From assembly GCF_003349955.1 (NCBI RefSeq), contig NZ_QLKQ01000021.1, positions 1 through 64,000 on the forward strand: DNA of 64,000 nucleotides, in the 5' to 3' direction. A program made the position numbers and the translations under genes. Below, piece by piece: positions 35,612-43,893 of this stretch. Each line of letters opens with the position of its first letter. The stretch's first letter is position 1. Source of the DNA: Azospirillum brasilense (lineage in GTDB: Bacteria > Pseudomonadota > Alphaproteobacteria > Azospirillales > Azospirillaceae). The notes under the pieces were generated by a model, which saw only the letters and a program-made list of their open reading frames with translations, had not been told where the DNA came from and did not search any database.

Positions 35612-37219
35612 TCACGTCGCCGGCCGCCCCTGCGCCTGCGGCAGGCGGTCGCCCACCCCGCGAAGCAGCGCCTCGCGCGCCGAATCGTCGGGCGCCGCGT
35701 CCAGCGCCCGGTGCAGGTCCAGCAGGAAGGCGGCGTAGCGGTTGTGCCAGTCCCGCCCGGCGGTCACGGCCTCCGGCTCCAGCCGCGGCGGACTGCCCTC
35801 GGTCGTTGCCGGCGCCTGTGCCGGGACGGCGGCGGTCAGGTCGGCCGCCTCGTCCAGCTCGGGCAGGCGGATCAGCGCCGGGTCCCAGCCGCGGCGGACC
35901 AGGGCGTCGCGCAGACCGGCGCGGGCCTCCTCCTCGCCATGCACCAGGAACAGGCCGCGCTTCACGCCCTGCCGCGCCGCCACCCAGGCCAGAAGGCTGC
36001 TGCGGTCGGCGTGGCCGGAATAGACGTCCAGCGACCGGACGCGGGCGCGCACCGCGATCTCCTCGCCATGGATGCGGACGTTCGCCGCCCCCTGCTGCAA
36101 CAGGTGGCCCAGCGTGCCCGGCGCCTGGTAGCCGACCAGCAGGACGGTGGCCTCCGGGCGCCACAGATGGTTCTTCAGGTGATGGCGGATGCGCCCGGCG
36201 TCGCACATGCCGCTGGCCGCCATGATGATGGCGCCGCCCTTGAGGGCGTTGAGCTTCTGGCTCTCCGCGGCGGAGCGGACGCGGTGCAGGTTGGAGCGCG
36301 CGAAGGGATCGCCCCCGGTGCCGAGATCGGCGAGATGGCGGCGGAACACCCCGGTGACGGAGTCGGCCAGCGGCGAGTCGAGAAACACGTCGACCAGCGG
36401 AATCTCGCCACGGTCGAACAGCCGGTGCAGGTCGTAGAGAAGCTCCTGCGTGCGCTCCACCGCGAAGGCGGGGATCAGCAACGGCCCTCCCGCGGCGAGC
36501 GCCGCCCGCACCTCGTCGCGCAGCAGGGCCTGCCGCTCGGCCTCGCCCACCTCGACCCGCTCGCGGTTGCCGTAGGTGGTCTCCAGCACCATCCAGTCGG
36601 GGCGCGGCGGCCCCTCCGCGTCGGCGTGGAAGGACTTGCCGCCCGGCCCGAGGTCGCCGGAAAACAGGATCGTCTGCGCCGTCCCGCCGCGCGTCACCTC
36701 CAGTTCCACCGACGCCGAACCGAGGATGTGCCCGGCCTGCCAGAAGCGGGCGCGGATGCCGGGCAGCACCTTCACCCACTCCCCGTAATCGACCGCGTGG
36801 AGATGGCGGATCGCCGCCTGGGCGTCGGCCTGGGTGTAGATCGGCTCCACCGCCGGGCGTCCGCGCTGGCGGTTGCGCCGGTTCAGGCGGTCCACCTCCG
36901 TCTCCTGGATGTAGCCGCTGTCGGGCAGCATGTAGGCCAGCAGGTCGGCGGTGCCGGCGGTGGTGTGCACCCGCCCCTTGAAGCCCTGGCGGACCAGTTT
37001 CGGCAGCAGGCCGGAATGGTCGATGTGCGCGTGGGTCAGCAGCACCGCCTTCACGGCCGAGGGCTTGAAGGGGAAGGGTCGGTAGTTCAGCTCCTTGACC
37101 GTCTTGGTGCCCTGAAACAGGCCGCAGTCGATCAGCAGATCGCCGTCGCCGGTCCGGATTCGGAAGCAGGAGCCGGTGACCGTGCCGACGGCGCCGTGGA
37201 AGGTGAGGGACAGTGTCAT
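35612..37219 (-). CDS. Metallo-beta-lactamase/beta-CASP family nuclease (CPSF-like)
   Basis: The 535-residue product has the MBL-fold zinc motif L-L-T-H-A-H-I-D-H-S-G (about 60-70), then A-G-H-I-L-G-S-A-S-V and V-L-E-T-T-Y-G-N. The beta-CASP insertion begins after residue 200 and contains the I-I-M-A-A-S-G-M-C-D-A-G-R-I motif. The C-terminal RMMBL motif is V-Y-S-G-H-A-D-R-S-S-L. Family members are RNA endo- or exonucleases related to CPSF-73 and Ysh1. It is encoded next to a PRPP synthetase in the same direction, a pairing seen in several bacteria and suggestive of RNA or nucleotide recycling. Confidence 0.9.
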   Translation of the reverse strand: MTLSLTFHGAVGTVTGSCFRIRTGDGDLLIDCGLFQGTKTVKELNYRPFPFKPSAVKAVLLTHAHIDHSGLLPKLVRQGFKGRVHTTAGTADLLAYMLPDSGYIQETEVDRLNRRNRQRGRPAVEPIYTQADAQAAIRHLHAVDYGEWVKVLPGIRARFWQAGHILGSASVELEVTRGGTAQTILFSGDLGPGGKSFHADAEGPPRPDWMVLETTYGNRERVEVGEAERQALLRDEVRAALAAGGPLLIPAFAVERTQELLYDLHRLFDRGEIPLVDVFLDSPLADSVTGVFRRHLADLGTGGDPFARSNLHRVRSAAESQKLNALKGGAIIMAASGMCDAGRIRHHLKNHLWRPEATVLLVGYQAPGTLGHLLQQGAANVRIHGEEIAVRARVRSLDVYSGHADRSSLLAWVAARQGVKRGLFLVHGEEEARAGLRDALVRRGWDPALIRLPELDEAADLTAAVPAQAPATTEGSPPRLEPEAVTAGRDWHNRYAAFLLDLHRALDAAPDDSAREALLRGVGDRLPQAQGRPAT

Positions 37220-37297
37220 GGCGAATCCCCGCCTTGTTGTGCCCTGTCCCCCTATCCTGCCTGACGAAGGGTTACCGGCCCGTCAACGAGGCCACCG

Positions 37298-38191
37298 TCA
37301 ACAGGGGGCTGCCAACGCGTCGGCGATCAGCCGGGCGAGCGGCAGGGCGTTGCTGGGGTGCGGAACCCCATCGCAGGACAACGGCGTGCCCAGCCCCTCG
37401 GATTGGAAACGCGCGGCCACAGCCGGGTCGAACAGGGCGTGGACGCCGAACACCCGGACCGACGTGGCCCCCGCGGCCCGCGCGGCCCGTGCGCAGGAAA
37501 AGATGGTCTCGCCGGAGCTGATGACGTCGTCGACGATCACCACCGGCCGCCCGGCCAGCGGCGCGCCGTCGGGCAGGGTCACCGTCACGTCGCGGTCGCC
37601 GCGCCGCTCCTTCCGCCCGACCAGGGCGGTGAGGCCGAGCGGCCCGGCCACCGCCTCGACCAGCGGGGCGGCCTCCTCATCAGGGCCGACGATCACGGTG
37701 TCGGGCGCGGCCCCGTCGCGGCGCAGCCGCTCGGCGATGGCCCCGGCACCGCTGAGGCAGATGGAGGGGCGACCGACGAACACCTCGTCCAGCGTGTGGG
37801 TGCGGTGAAGGTGCGGCTCGACGCAGACGAAGCGGTCGAACAGCCGGCCCAGCCAGTCCCCCACCACCGTCTGGCTGACCGGCTCGCCGGGGCGGAACAC
37901 CGCGTCCTGGCGCATATAGGCCATGTAGGGAGCGACGAGGCACAGCTCCGTGGCGCCCTGGCGGCGCAGGACGGACGCGGCCAGCGTCAGCTCCACCAGC
38001 TTGTCGTTCGGACGGTCGAGCGAGCGGTAGACCACCGCCCGCTCCACGGGTTCGGGCAGGCGGACGAGGCTTTCGCCGTCGGGAAAGCGGTGCAGTTCGG
38101 CGATGTGGCAGGGAACGTTCAGGGCCTCGGCCAGACGCCGCGCGCCGTCGGCCGATTCCGGAAATCCATAGACGCCCGTATAGCGGGCCAT
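37298..38191 (-). CDS. Ribose-phosphate pyrophosphokinase family protein
   Basis: Makes or handles PRPP from ribose-5-phosphate and ATP. The 297-residue product starts MARYTGVYGFPESADGARRL; the longer frame lacks a plausible start. The key motifs are F-P-D-G-E-S-L-V-R-L, Y-M-A-Y-M-R-Q-D, V-E-P-H-L-H-R-T-H and the PRPP loop V-V-I-V-D-D-V-I-S-S-G-E-T. The typical K-R-R flexible loop is represented by G-R-K-E-R-R-G-D-R-D-V. It is shorter than and divergent from housekeeping Prs (about 315 residues), so it is probably a second, specialised paralogue. It lies 78 bases upstream of the beta-CASP nuclease gene. Confidence 0.85.
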   Translation of the reverse strand: MARYTGVYGFPESADGARRLAEALNVPCHIAELHRFPDGESLVRLPEPVERAVVYRSLDRPNDKLVELTLAASVLRRQGATELCLVAPYMAYMRQDAVFRPGEPVSQTVVGDWLGRLFDRFVCVEPHLHRTHTLDEVFVGRPSICLSGAGAIAERLRRDGAAPDTVIVGPDEEAAPLVEAVAGPLGLTALVGRKERRGDRDVTVTLPDGAPLAGRPVVIVDDVISSGETIFSCARAARAAGATSVRVFGVHALFDPAVAARFQSEGLGTPLSCDGVPHPSNALPLARLIADALAAPC

Positions 38192-38395
38192 GCTGTCCCC
38201 TCTCGCGTTGCGCGCCCGGACCTGGGCGCCCCGATCGGCCCGTACTATGCCGCAAGGGCCGCGGCGCGGCGACCACGACCTTAGGCGCAACGTTACCGTG
38301 AAGGGATAGGACGGCAGGGACGGACGCCTGGAAATGATGCCGCGGCGGTCTTCCACTCATTGACCGATGACGAAGGTATGAGGCAGTTTCCCGCC

Positions 38396-39280
38396 ATGCG
38401 CGTGCTCATCGCCGACGATACGGTCCTGATGCGCACCATGCTCTCGGAGCAGGTGGCGTCCTACGGCCATGACGTGATCCTGGCCAGGGACGGCCGGGAA
38501 GCGCTGAACCTTGCCCAGGCCGAATCCTTCGACATCGCCATCATCGATTGGGAGATGCCGCGGCTGTCGGGGCTGGAGGTGTGCTGGCTTCTGAAGGCCG
38601 ATCCGCGCACCGCCTACAGCTACCTGATCCTGATGACGTCCCACGACGAGCCCTTCCACGAGATGAAGGCGCTGGACGCCGGGGCGGACGACTTCATCCA
38701 CAAGCCGGTCAACCGCGCCCACCTCAAGGCGCGGCTGAAGGCGGGGGGCCGCATCACCGAAATGCACCGGCTGCTGGTTGCGCAGGCGCAGACCGACCCG
38801 CTGACCGGCGTCGCCAACCGGCGCGCCCTTCTGGACCGTGCGGCCGAGGAGATCCGGCGGGCGCAGCGGGCGCGGCAGCCTCTGTCCCTGCTGATCGCCG
38901 ACATCGACCATTTCAAGCGCATCAACGACAGCCGCGGTCACGCCGCGGGCGACGAAGCCCTGCAACGCTTCGTCCGGACTCTGGACGGCGCCCTGCGCCC
39001 CGGCGACCTGATCGGGCGCTACGGCGGGGAGGAGTTCGTGGTTCTGCTTCCCAACACCGCGCTGGCGGATGCGTCGGTGGTGGCGGAGCGCTTGCGCCAG
39101 CGCGTCGCCGCGCAGGAGATGGGGCCGGACGGCGATTCGTTCCGCATGACTGCCAGCTTCGGCGTCGCCCCCGTCACGCCGGACGCCCCCGGCGGCATCG
39201 ACGACGCGCTCCGGACGGCCGATGCCGCGCTGTATCGCGCGAAGGCCGAAGGGCGGAACCGCGTGGTCCCCTCCCCTTAA
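38396..39280 (+). CDS. Response regulator with GGDEF output (diguanylate cyclase)
   Basis: The 294-residue product starts MRVLIADDTVLMRTMLSEQV. The receiver domain (1-120) has the acidic pair D7-D8, phosphoacceptor Asp51 in A-I-I-D-W-E-M-P, switch residue Ser/Thr in L-M-T-S-H and Lys in F-I-H-K-P-V. The GGDEF domain (about 135-290) has an active G-G-E-E-F signature with an R-P-G-D inhibitory site five residues earlier, so product feedback is expected. ATG 38378 is an alternative start. The cognate histidine kinase is not adjacent. It is transcribed divergently from the PRPP synthetase. Confidence 0.95.
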   Translation: MRVLIADDTVLMRTMLSEQVASYGHDVILARDGREALNLAQAESFDIAIIDWEMPRLSGLEVCWLLKADPRTAYSYLILMTSHDEPFHEMKALDAGADDFIHKPVNRAHLKARLKAGGRITEMHRLLVAQAQTDPLTGVANRRALLDRAAEEIRRAQRARQPLSLLIADIDHFKRINDSRGHAAGDEALQRFVRTLDGALRPGDLIGRYGGEEFVVLLPNTALADASVVAERLRQRVAAQEMGPDGDSFRMTASFGVAPVTPDAPGGIDDALRTADAALYRAKAEGRNRVVPSP

Positions 39281-39347
39281 ACCGTTCACGCCCCGCCTCT
39301 CCCACCCGTCTCCGGCAGCGAAGCCAACGGGATGCGGGGAAGAGGCG

Positions 39348-39899
39348 ATGCGCCATGTCCATGTGGCGTTTCTGGAGGGGACGAAGGTCCTGATCGTCCG
39401 GCGGCGCGAAGTCAGCACCTGGTGGAGCCGCGCCCCGGCGGAGCCGCGGGTCGTCGACGCCGCGGGCCAATGGGCGGTTCCCGGCGGCGGCTACGAGAGC
39501 GTCGCCAGCCCCCTCATGACGCTCCAACGCCTGTTCCACGAACAGACCGGCCTCGCCTTCCCCGATTGCCGGGCGGCGGAGCCCTGGCGCCCGACCTCGC
39601 GGAGCTTCACGCTGTATTTCGTCCCGGTGACCGGGCTGGAGTCGCTTGCCTCCTCGATCACCCTGCGGGTCGCGCCATCCGCCGTCACGCCCGGGCGCCC
39701 GGCGGGCGGCGCCATCGTGAACTGGGAGCTGTCCTCGGCCCACGTCGTACCGCTCGCCAAGGTGGTTTCCCATCTGGGGGTGCGGCAGCCGGTCTCGCAC
39801 GAGAACCAGCTCGCCATCACCCGGCAGGCGATGCACTCGCCCTCCTCCCAGTCGATCGAGCGCTACGCGACCATGGCCGCGATCATCGCCCTGAAGTGA
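39348..39899 (+). CDS. Nudix-fold protein with degenerate Nudix box
   Basis: The 183-residue product starts MRHVHVAFLEGTKVLIVRRR; GGGGAAGAGG precedes ATG 39348. The Nudix segment W-A-V-P-G-G-G-Y is followed by R-L-F-H-E-Q-T-G-L, where the canonical box has R-E-U-x-E-E-x-G-U. Only one of the expected catalytic Glu residues is kept, so hydrolysis is doubtful. The rest of the protein (R-S-F-T-L-Y-F-V-P-V and a C-terminal helix) is compatible with the fold. It lies 67 bases downstream of the diguanylate cyclase gene. Confidence 0.7.
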   Translation: MRHVHVAFLEGTKVLIVRRREVSTWWSRAPAEPRVVDAAGQWAVPGGGYESVASPLMTLQRLFHEQTGLAFPDCRAAEPWRPTSRSFTLYFVPVTGLESLASSITLRVAPSAVTPGRPAGGAIVNWELSSAHVVPLAKVVSHLGVRQPVSHENQLAITRQAMHSPSSQSIERYATMAAIIALK

Positions 39900-39915
39900 G
39901 CCCGTCCCGGCGGCC

Positions 39916-40512
39916 TCAGCCCTTGCCGTCGCCCGGCGGGGTGCGGACGGCGGTGGCGGCGAGATACTGGGCCGCCGTCCGGAGAAGGAACTCCGCCACC
40001 GCCATGTCGCCCAGGTCGCGGTCGGGGCCGCCCAACCGGTGGCGGCGGTCGGCGTCGATCAGGCCGGTGGCGATGACCTGGGCGGTCAGCCACGCCCGCT
40101 GCTCCTCGTCCGGCACCCCGGCCATGCGCTCCAGCATCGCGTTGCAGGCGTGGTCGATGGTCCCCAGGCCGGGCCGGTCGGACGACAGGTAGCTGGTCTC
40201 GTTGCGCGGCGCCGGCTCCCCGACATGGGAGCGGGCGAGCAACGCCGTCTCCAGGGTCAGGCGGAAGGCGGTGCGGCGTGGTCGCCCCTTCCGCCGCAGC
40301 CGCAGCGCCATCATGGTGAAGAGCTGGGCCACCGCCTCCACCCGCTCCGCCGGCACCTCGTCGAGGATGTCGACGATCTCGGCGCTGACGGCGTTGCGCG
40401 GTGCCGCCTCGCCGGGCCGCACCACCGCGGTGGCGAAGACGGCGATCAGGGTGCGCAGGGCATCGGCCTGCTCAATGGGAGAGATGCGGCCGATCTGGGC
40501 GGGGTCGAACAT
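39916..40512 (-). CDS. Hypothetical protein (198 residues)
   Basis: The product starts MFDPAQIGRISPIEQADALR and is mostly helical, with no signal peptide or membrane segment. Possible structural cores are V-D-I-L-D-E-V-P-A-E-R-V-E-A-V-A-Q-L-F and M-L-E-R-M-A-G-V-P-D-E-E-Q-R-A-W-L. No family is recognised. It converges with the Nudix-like gene and is followed upstream by the membrane protein gene at 40581. Confidence 0.65.
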   Translation of the reverse strand: MFDPAQIGRISPIEQADALRTLIAVFATAVVRPGEAAPRNAVSAEIVDILDEVPAERVEAVAQLFTMMALRLRRKGRPRRTAFRLTLETALLARSHVGEPAPRNETSYLSSDRPGLGTIDHACNAMLERMAGVPDEEQRAWLTAQVIATGLIDADRRHRLGGPDRDLGDMAVAEFLLRTAAQYLAATAVRTPPGDGKG

Positions 40513-40580
40513 GGGGGCGCTCCGCTCTGGCTGGGAGGGATCAACAACTCCTCCCCGCTATGTTGGAACGCGGGGGGCGG

Positions 40581-41060
40581 TCAGGAATCCCCCTCCTTCG
40601 GGTCGATGGTCTCCGCCCGTCGGCTGATCAGCTGGTAGAGTCCGAGCCCGAGCACCATGAAGACGATGACCATCAGGAGGATGGCCGGGTAGATCATGGC
40701 GCTCATGTCCGAGGTCCGCGCCTCGAACACCAGCACAAGCCCTTCCAGGCTGGCGGCGATGATGATGGTGGTCAGGAACTTGGTCAGGGTGCGCCGCGCC
40801 TCGTCGGCATGGCGCAACTCGCGGTCGTGCTCCAGCTCCTCCTCGTAGAGATACTTGGCGATCTCGAAGACGGCGATGGCCAGCACGATCATGCCGACGC
40901 CGTCCAGCAGCCCGTGAGTCGTCGCCTCGATGTCGAGCAGCAGAAGGCTGTTGAACACCGCATAGGCGGCCACGCCGATGAACACCAGGGCGAACAGCAT
41001 CAACACGCCGGTCGCCAGGAAATAAATGACCTGCGACGCCTTCCGGAATCCGTTCCCCAC
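40581..41060 (-). CDS. Four-helix inner membrane protein (PsiE-like, tentative)
   Basis: The 159-residue product begins at GTG 41060 with AGGGAAG upstream. Four hydrophobic segments lie at about 13-35, 52-70, 90-110 and 122-145. The second is preceded by D-I-E-A-T-T-H-G-L-L-D and followed by I-A-K-Y-L-Y-E-E-E-L-E-H. The helical arrangement resembles the small PsiE-type phosphate-starvation membrane proteins, but the match is by general shape only. Function is unknown. Confidence 0.65.
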   Translation of the reverse strand: MGNGFRKASQVIYFLATGVLMLFALVFIGVAAYAVFNSLLLLDIEATTHGLLDGVGMIVLAIAVFEIAKYLYEEELEHDRELRHADEARRTLTKFLTTIIIAASLEGLVLVFEARTSDMSAMIYPAILLMVIVFMVLGLGLYQLISRRAETIDPKEGDS

Positions 41061-41322
41061 GATGCGCTTCCCTTTCCGACGCGAGAGCCTGTCCTGCGGC
41101 TGTCAACGCGTCGTCCCGGCTTTCGGACCGCCACCTTGCGGGTCACCCCGGAAGGGAGGATGGAACCCGCGGCCCGGCGCGTGTGTTTGGAGTCAGGCAG
41201 CACAGGGGATTGTGCCTCCTCGACAGGCTCCGCCGCGCTCCCTGACGCGGCGGAGCCTTTCTTTTCCTGCCCCTTGCGTTTATGGCTGCGGTTCCGGACC
41301 ACGCCGATCACGGAACCGCCCC

Positions 41323-41727
41323 ATGCCCGAGACCCCGCTCCCTTCCGCCGAGTCCCTGCACGCCCTGCTGGACCGCTATCTGCGCTGCCCGTCCGAGCCT
41401 CTGCGCGGCGAGTTGAACGCGGCGCTGACCGCCTTCCAGACGGCCTGGATCCATGCCCACGCTGGAAAGGAAGCTCCGTCCGCTCACCCGCCCGCCGCCC
41501 CAGGCCGCGCCCCGGCGAAGCCGAAATTTCCCATCGCCGCCGCCGATCTGGCGGTGCTGGAAAAGATGGCCGAGGGCTGGGTCCCCACCGCGGCGGAAGT
41601 CCCTCGCTGGGTCTGGTTCGAGAACCGGGAGCTGGTGACGATGGAGCCCAACCCCGCCGGCAGCGGGCCGGAGGTGATGCGCCTCGCCCCCGCCGGCTGG
41701 GCCGCGCTGGGCCGCCAGCCGGGCTGA
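41323..41727 (+). CDS. Hypothetical protein (134 residues)
   Basis: The product starts MPETPLPSAESLHALLDRYL. It has a helical N-terminus (to about residue 50), a Pro/Ala-rich linker and a C-terminal segment W-V-P-T-A-A-E-V-P-R-W-V-W-F-E-N-R-E. No signal or membrane segment is visible. No family is recognised. A hairpin terminator follows 32 bases after its stop. Confidence 0.6.
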   Translation: MPETPLPSAESLHALLDRYLRCPSEPLRGELNAALTAFQTAWIHAHAGKEAPSAHPPAAPGRAPAKPKFPIAAADLAVLEKMAEGWVPTAAEVPRWVWFENRELVTMEPNPAGSGPEVMRLAPAGWAALGRQPG

Positions 41728-41753
41728 GCAGCGGCCCAGCGAAAGCGGGCAAC

Positions 41754-41777
41754 AAAAAAGGGAGGCCGAAGCCTCCC
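41754..41777 (-). terminator. Rho-independent terminator of the BMP importer operon
   Basis: A perfect seven-base-pair stem GGGAGGC/GCCTCCC (41760-41766 with 41771-41777) has a four-base loop. Read leftward it is followed by six T residues (41754-41759). It lies 28 bases beyond the BMP gene stop and may also end the converging gene at 41727. Confidence 0.92.
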
Positions 41778-41804
41778 TCTCCTTGCTTGGCGACCGGGTC
41801 CGGC

Positions 41805-42896
41805 TTACTTCGGAACCTTGCCCTGCACACCCTCGACGTACCAGTCCATCTTCAGGATCTGCTCGTCGGTGGCCTGCTTGCCCTCGGCGATCACGACCTT
41901 GCCGGACTGGTCCTTCACCGGACCCTGGAAGGAGTGGCGCTTGCCTTCCATGATGTCGGTGCGGGTCTTCTCGGCCGCCGCGACGACGTCCGCCGGGAGC
42001 GCCGGGTTGTAGGGGGCCAGGAACAGCATGTGATCCTTGAAGCCGCCCCAGGTGTCCTGCGACTTCCAGGAGCCGTCCAGCGCCGCCTTGACTCGGTTCA
42101 CGTAGTACTCGCGCCAGTCGTCGACGATGGCGGTCAGGTGCGCCTTCGGGCCGAAGCGGGTCATGTCCGACGACTGGCCGAACACCCACAGGCCGCGCTC
42201 CTGCGCGACCTGGATGGCCGCCGGGCTGTCGGTGTGCAGCGAGATCACGTCGGCGCCCTGGTCGATCAGCGCCTTGGCGGCCTCGGCCTCCTTGCCGGGG
42301 TCATACCAGCTGTTGACCCAGACGACGCGCACCTCGGCCTTCGGGTTCACCTCGCGCATGGCGATGGTGAAGGCGTTGATGCCGCTGATGACCTCGGGGA
42401 TCGGGAAGGAGCCGATGTAGCCGATGATGTTCGACTTGGTCATCTGGCCGGCGATCTGGCCGATGACCGTGCGGGCCTCGTAGAAGCGCGCCGAGTAGGT
42501 GGCGACGTTGGCCGAGCGCTTGTAGCCGGTGGCGTGCTCGAACTTCACGTCGGGGTGGCGCTGCGCGACCTTCAGCGTCGGGTTCATGAAGCCGAAGGAG
42601 GTCGTGAAGATCAGCTTGTGGCCGGAGGAGGCCAGCTGCTCGATCACGCGCTCGGCGTCGGCGCCCTCGGGCACGTTCTCGACGAAGGTGGTGGAAACCT
42701 TGTCGCCCAGCTCCTTCTCCACGGCCAGACGGCCCTGGTCGTGCTGATAGCTGTAGCCGTGGTCGCTGATCGGACCGACGTAGACGAAGCCGACCTTCAT
42801 CTTCTCCTGCGCGTCGGCCGCGCCGACGCCCAGCGCCAGCATGGCGGCGCCGGTGGCCAGACCCATCAGGGCCTTGCCCATGGTCCTTCTGTTCAC
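41805..42896 (-). CDS. BMP-family ABC transporter substrate-binding protein
   Basis: Periplasmic binding protein for nucleosides or purines. A GTG at 42896 with GGGAG seven bases ahead gives a 363-residue precursor beginning (V)NRRTMGKALMGLATGAAML, a typical signal peptide with cleavage after A-D-A. The mature part follows the PnrA/Med pattern: K-V-G-F-V-Y-V-G-P-I-S-D-H-G-Y-S-Y, F-T-T-S-F-G-F, G-S-F-P-I-P-E-V-I-S-G-I-N-A-F and W-V-N-S-W-Y-D-P. It is the last gene of the ATPase-permease-permease-binding protein series and is 64 bases from permease 2. Confidence 0.94.
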   Translation of the reverse strand: MNRRTMGKALMGLATGAAMLALGVGAADAQEKMKVGFVYVGPISDHGYSYQHDQGRLAVEKELGDKVSTTFVENVPEGADAERVIEQLASSGHKLIFTTSFGFMNPTLKVAQRHPDVKFEHATGYKRSANVATYSARFYEARTVIGQIAGQMTKSNIIGYIGSFPIPEVISGINAFTIAMREVNPKAEVRVVWVNSWYDPGKEAEAAKALIDQGADVISLHTDSPAAIQVAQERGLWVFGQSSDMTRFGPKAHLTAIVDDWREYYVNRVKAALDGSWKSQDTWGGFKDHMLFLAPYNPALPADVVAAAEKTRTDIMEGKRHSFQGPVKDQSGKVVIAEGKQATDEQILKMDWYVEGVQGKVPK

Positions 42897-42960
42897 GTGT
42901 TTGCTCCCTGATCCAATTGATTGAGCACGAACGTAAGACTTGCAAACATCCCGGAGCCCA

Positions 42961-43893
42961 TCAGGCATCCGGATGGAAAACCTTCCCCAGGCTGGCCGGC
43001 GCGTTCAGCCGGATCCGGGCGACATCGCGTGAAATCACCACCAGGACAATGACGGTAGCCAGATAAGGCAGCATCGACAAGAGTTGTGACGGAATGTCGA
43101 TTCCCAGCCCCTGGACGTGGAGCTGCGCGATGGTCACCCCGCCGAACAGCCAGGCGCCGAGCAGAACGCGGCCCGGCTTCCAGGTGGCGAAAACCACCAG
43201 CGCCAGCGCGATCCAGCCGCGCCCGGAGGAGATGCCCTCCGCCCACATCGGCGTGTAGTCGAGCGACAGGAAGGCCCCGCCCATGCCGCTCATGGCGCCG
43301 CCGAACAGCACGGCGAGGAAGCGGATGCGGATAACCTTGTAGCCGAGCGCGTGGGCCGCCGCGTGGTTCTCGCCGACCGCGCGCAGGATCAGCCCCTTGC
43401 GCGTGGCGTAGAGGAACCAGTGCACCGCCGGCACCGCCGCCAGAGCCAGATAGACCAGCGCGTCCTGCCCGAACAACGCCTTGCCGATCACCGGCAGGTC
43501 GGTCAGGCCGGGGATGTAGAGTTCCGGCACGTCGGCGATGGGGATGCCGACGAAGCCCTGCCCGATCAGCGCCGACAGGCCGACGCCGAACAGAGTCAGC
43601 GCCAGCCCGGTCGCCACCTGGTTGGCGAGCAGGAACAGGGTCAGCACGCCGAACAGCGCCGCCATGCCCGCCCCCGCGGCGGCACCGGCGACGAAGCCCA
43701 GCGTGGAGCTGCCGGTCTGCACCGCCACGGCGAAGCCGCAGACGGCGCCGACCAGCATCATGCCCTCCACGCCCAGATTCAGGACGCCGGACTTCTCCAC
43801 CACCAGCTCGCCCAGTGCTGCGAACAGCAGCGGCGTGGCGGCGGCCAGCATGGCCGCCAGGATCGGGCCGATCAGGGCCAGTTCGGCGCTCAT
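42961..43893 (-). CDS. BMP-type ABC transporter permease 2
   Basis: The 310-residue inner membrane subunit starts MSAELALIGPILAAMLAAAT. About eight hydrophobic helices are visible, with the branched-chain/ribose permease family motif E-K-S-G-V-L-N-L-G-V-E-G-M-M-L-V-G-A near residues 30-47 and a cytoplasmic E-N-H-A-A-A-H-A-L-G-Y coupling segment. Its ATG overlaps the permease 1 stop by four bases (ATGA), so the two are coupled and probably form a heterodimer. Confidence 0.95.
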   Translation of the reverse strand: MSAELALIGPILAAMLAAATPLLFAALGELVVEKSGVLNLGVEGMMLVGAVCGFAVAVQTGSSTLGFVAGAAAGAGMAALFGVLTLFLLANQVATGLALTLFGVGLSALIGQGFVGIPIADVPELYIPGLTDLPVIGKALFGQDALVYLALAAVPAVHWFLYATRKGLILRAVGENHAAAHALGYKVIRIRFLAVLFGGAMSGMGGAFLSLDYTPMWAEGISSGRGWIALALVVFATWKPGRVLLGAWLFGGVTIAQLHVQGLGIDIPSQLLSMLPYLATVIVLVVISRDVARIRLNAPASLGKVFHPDA

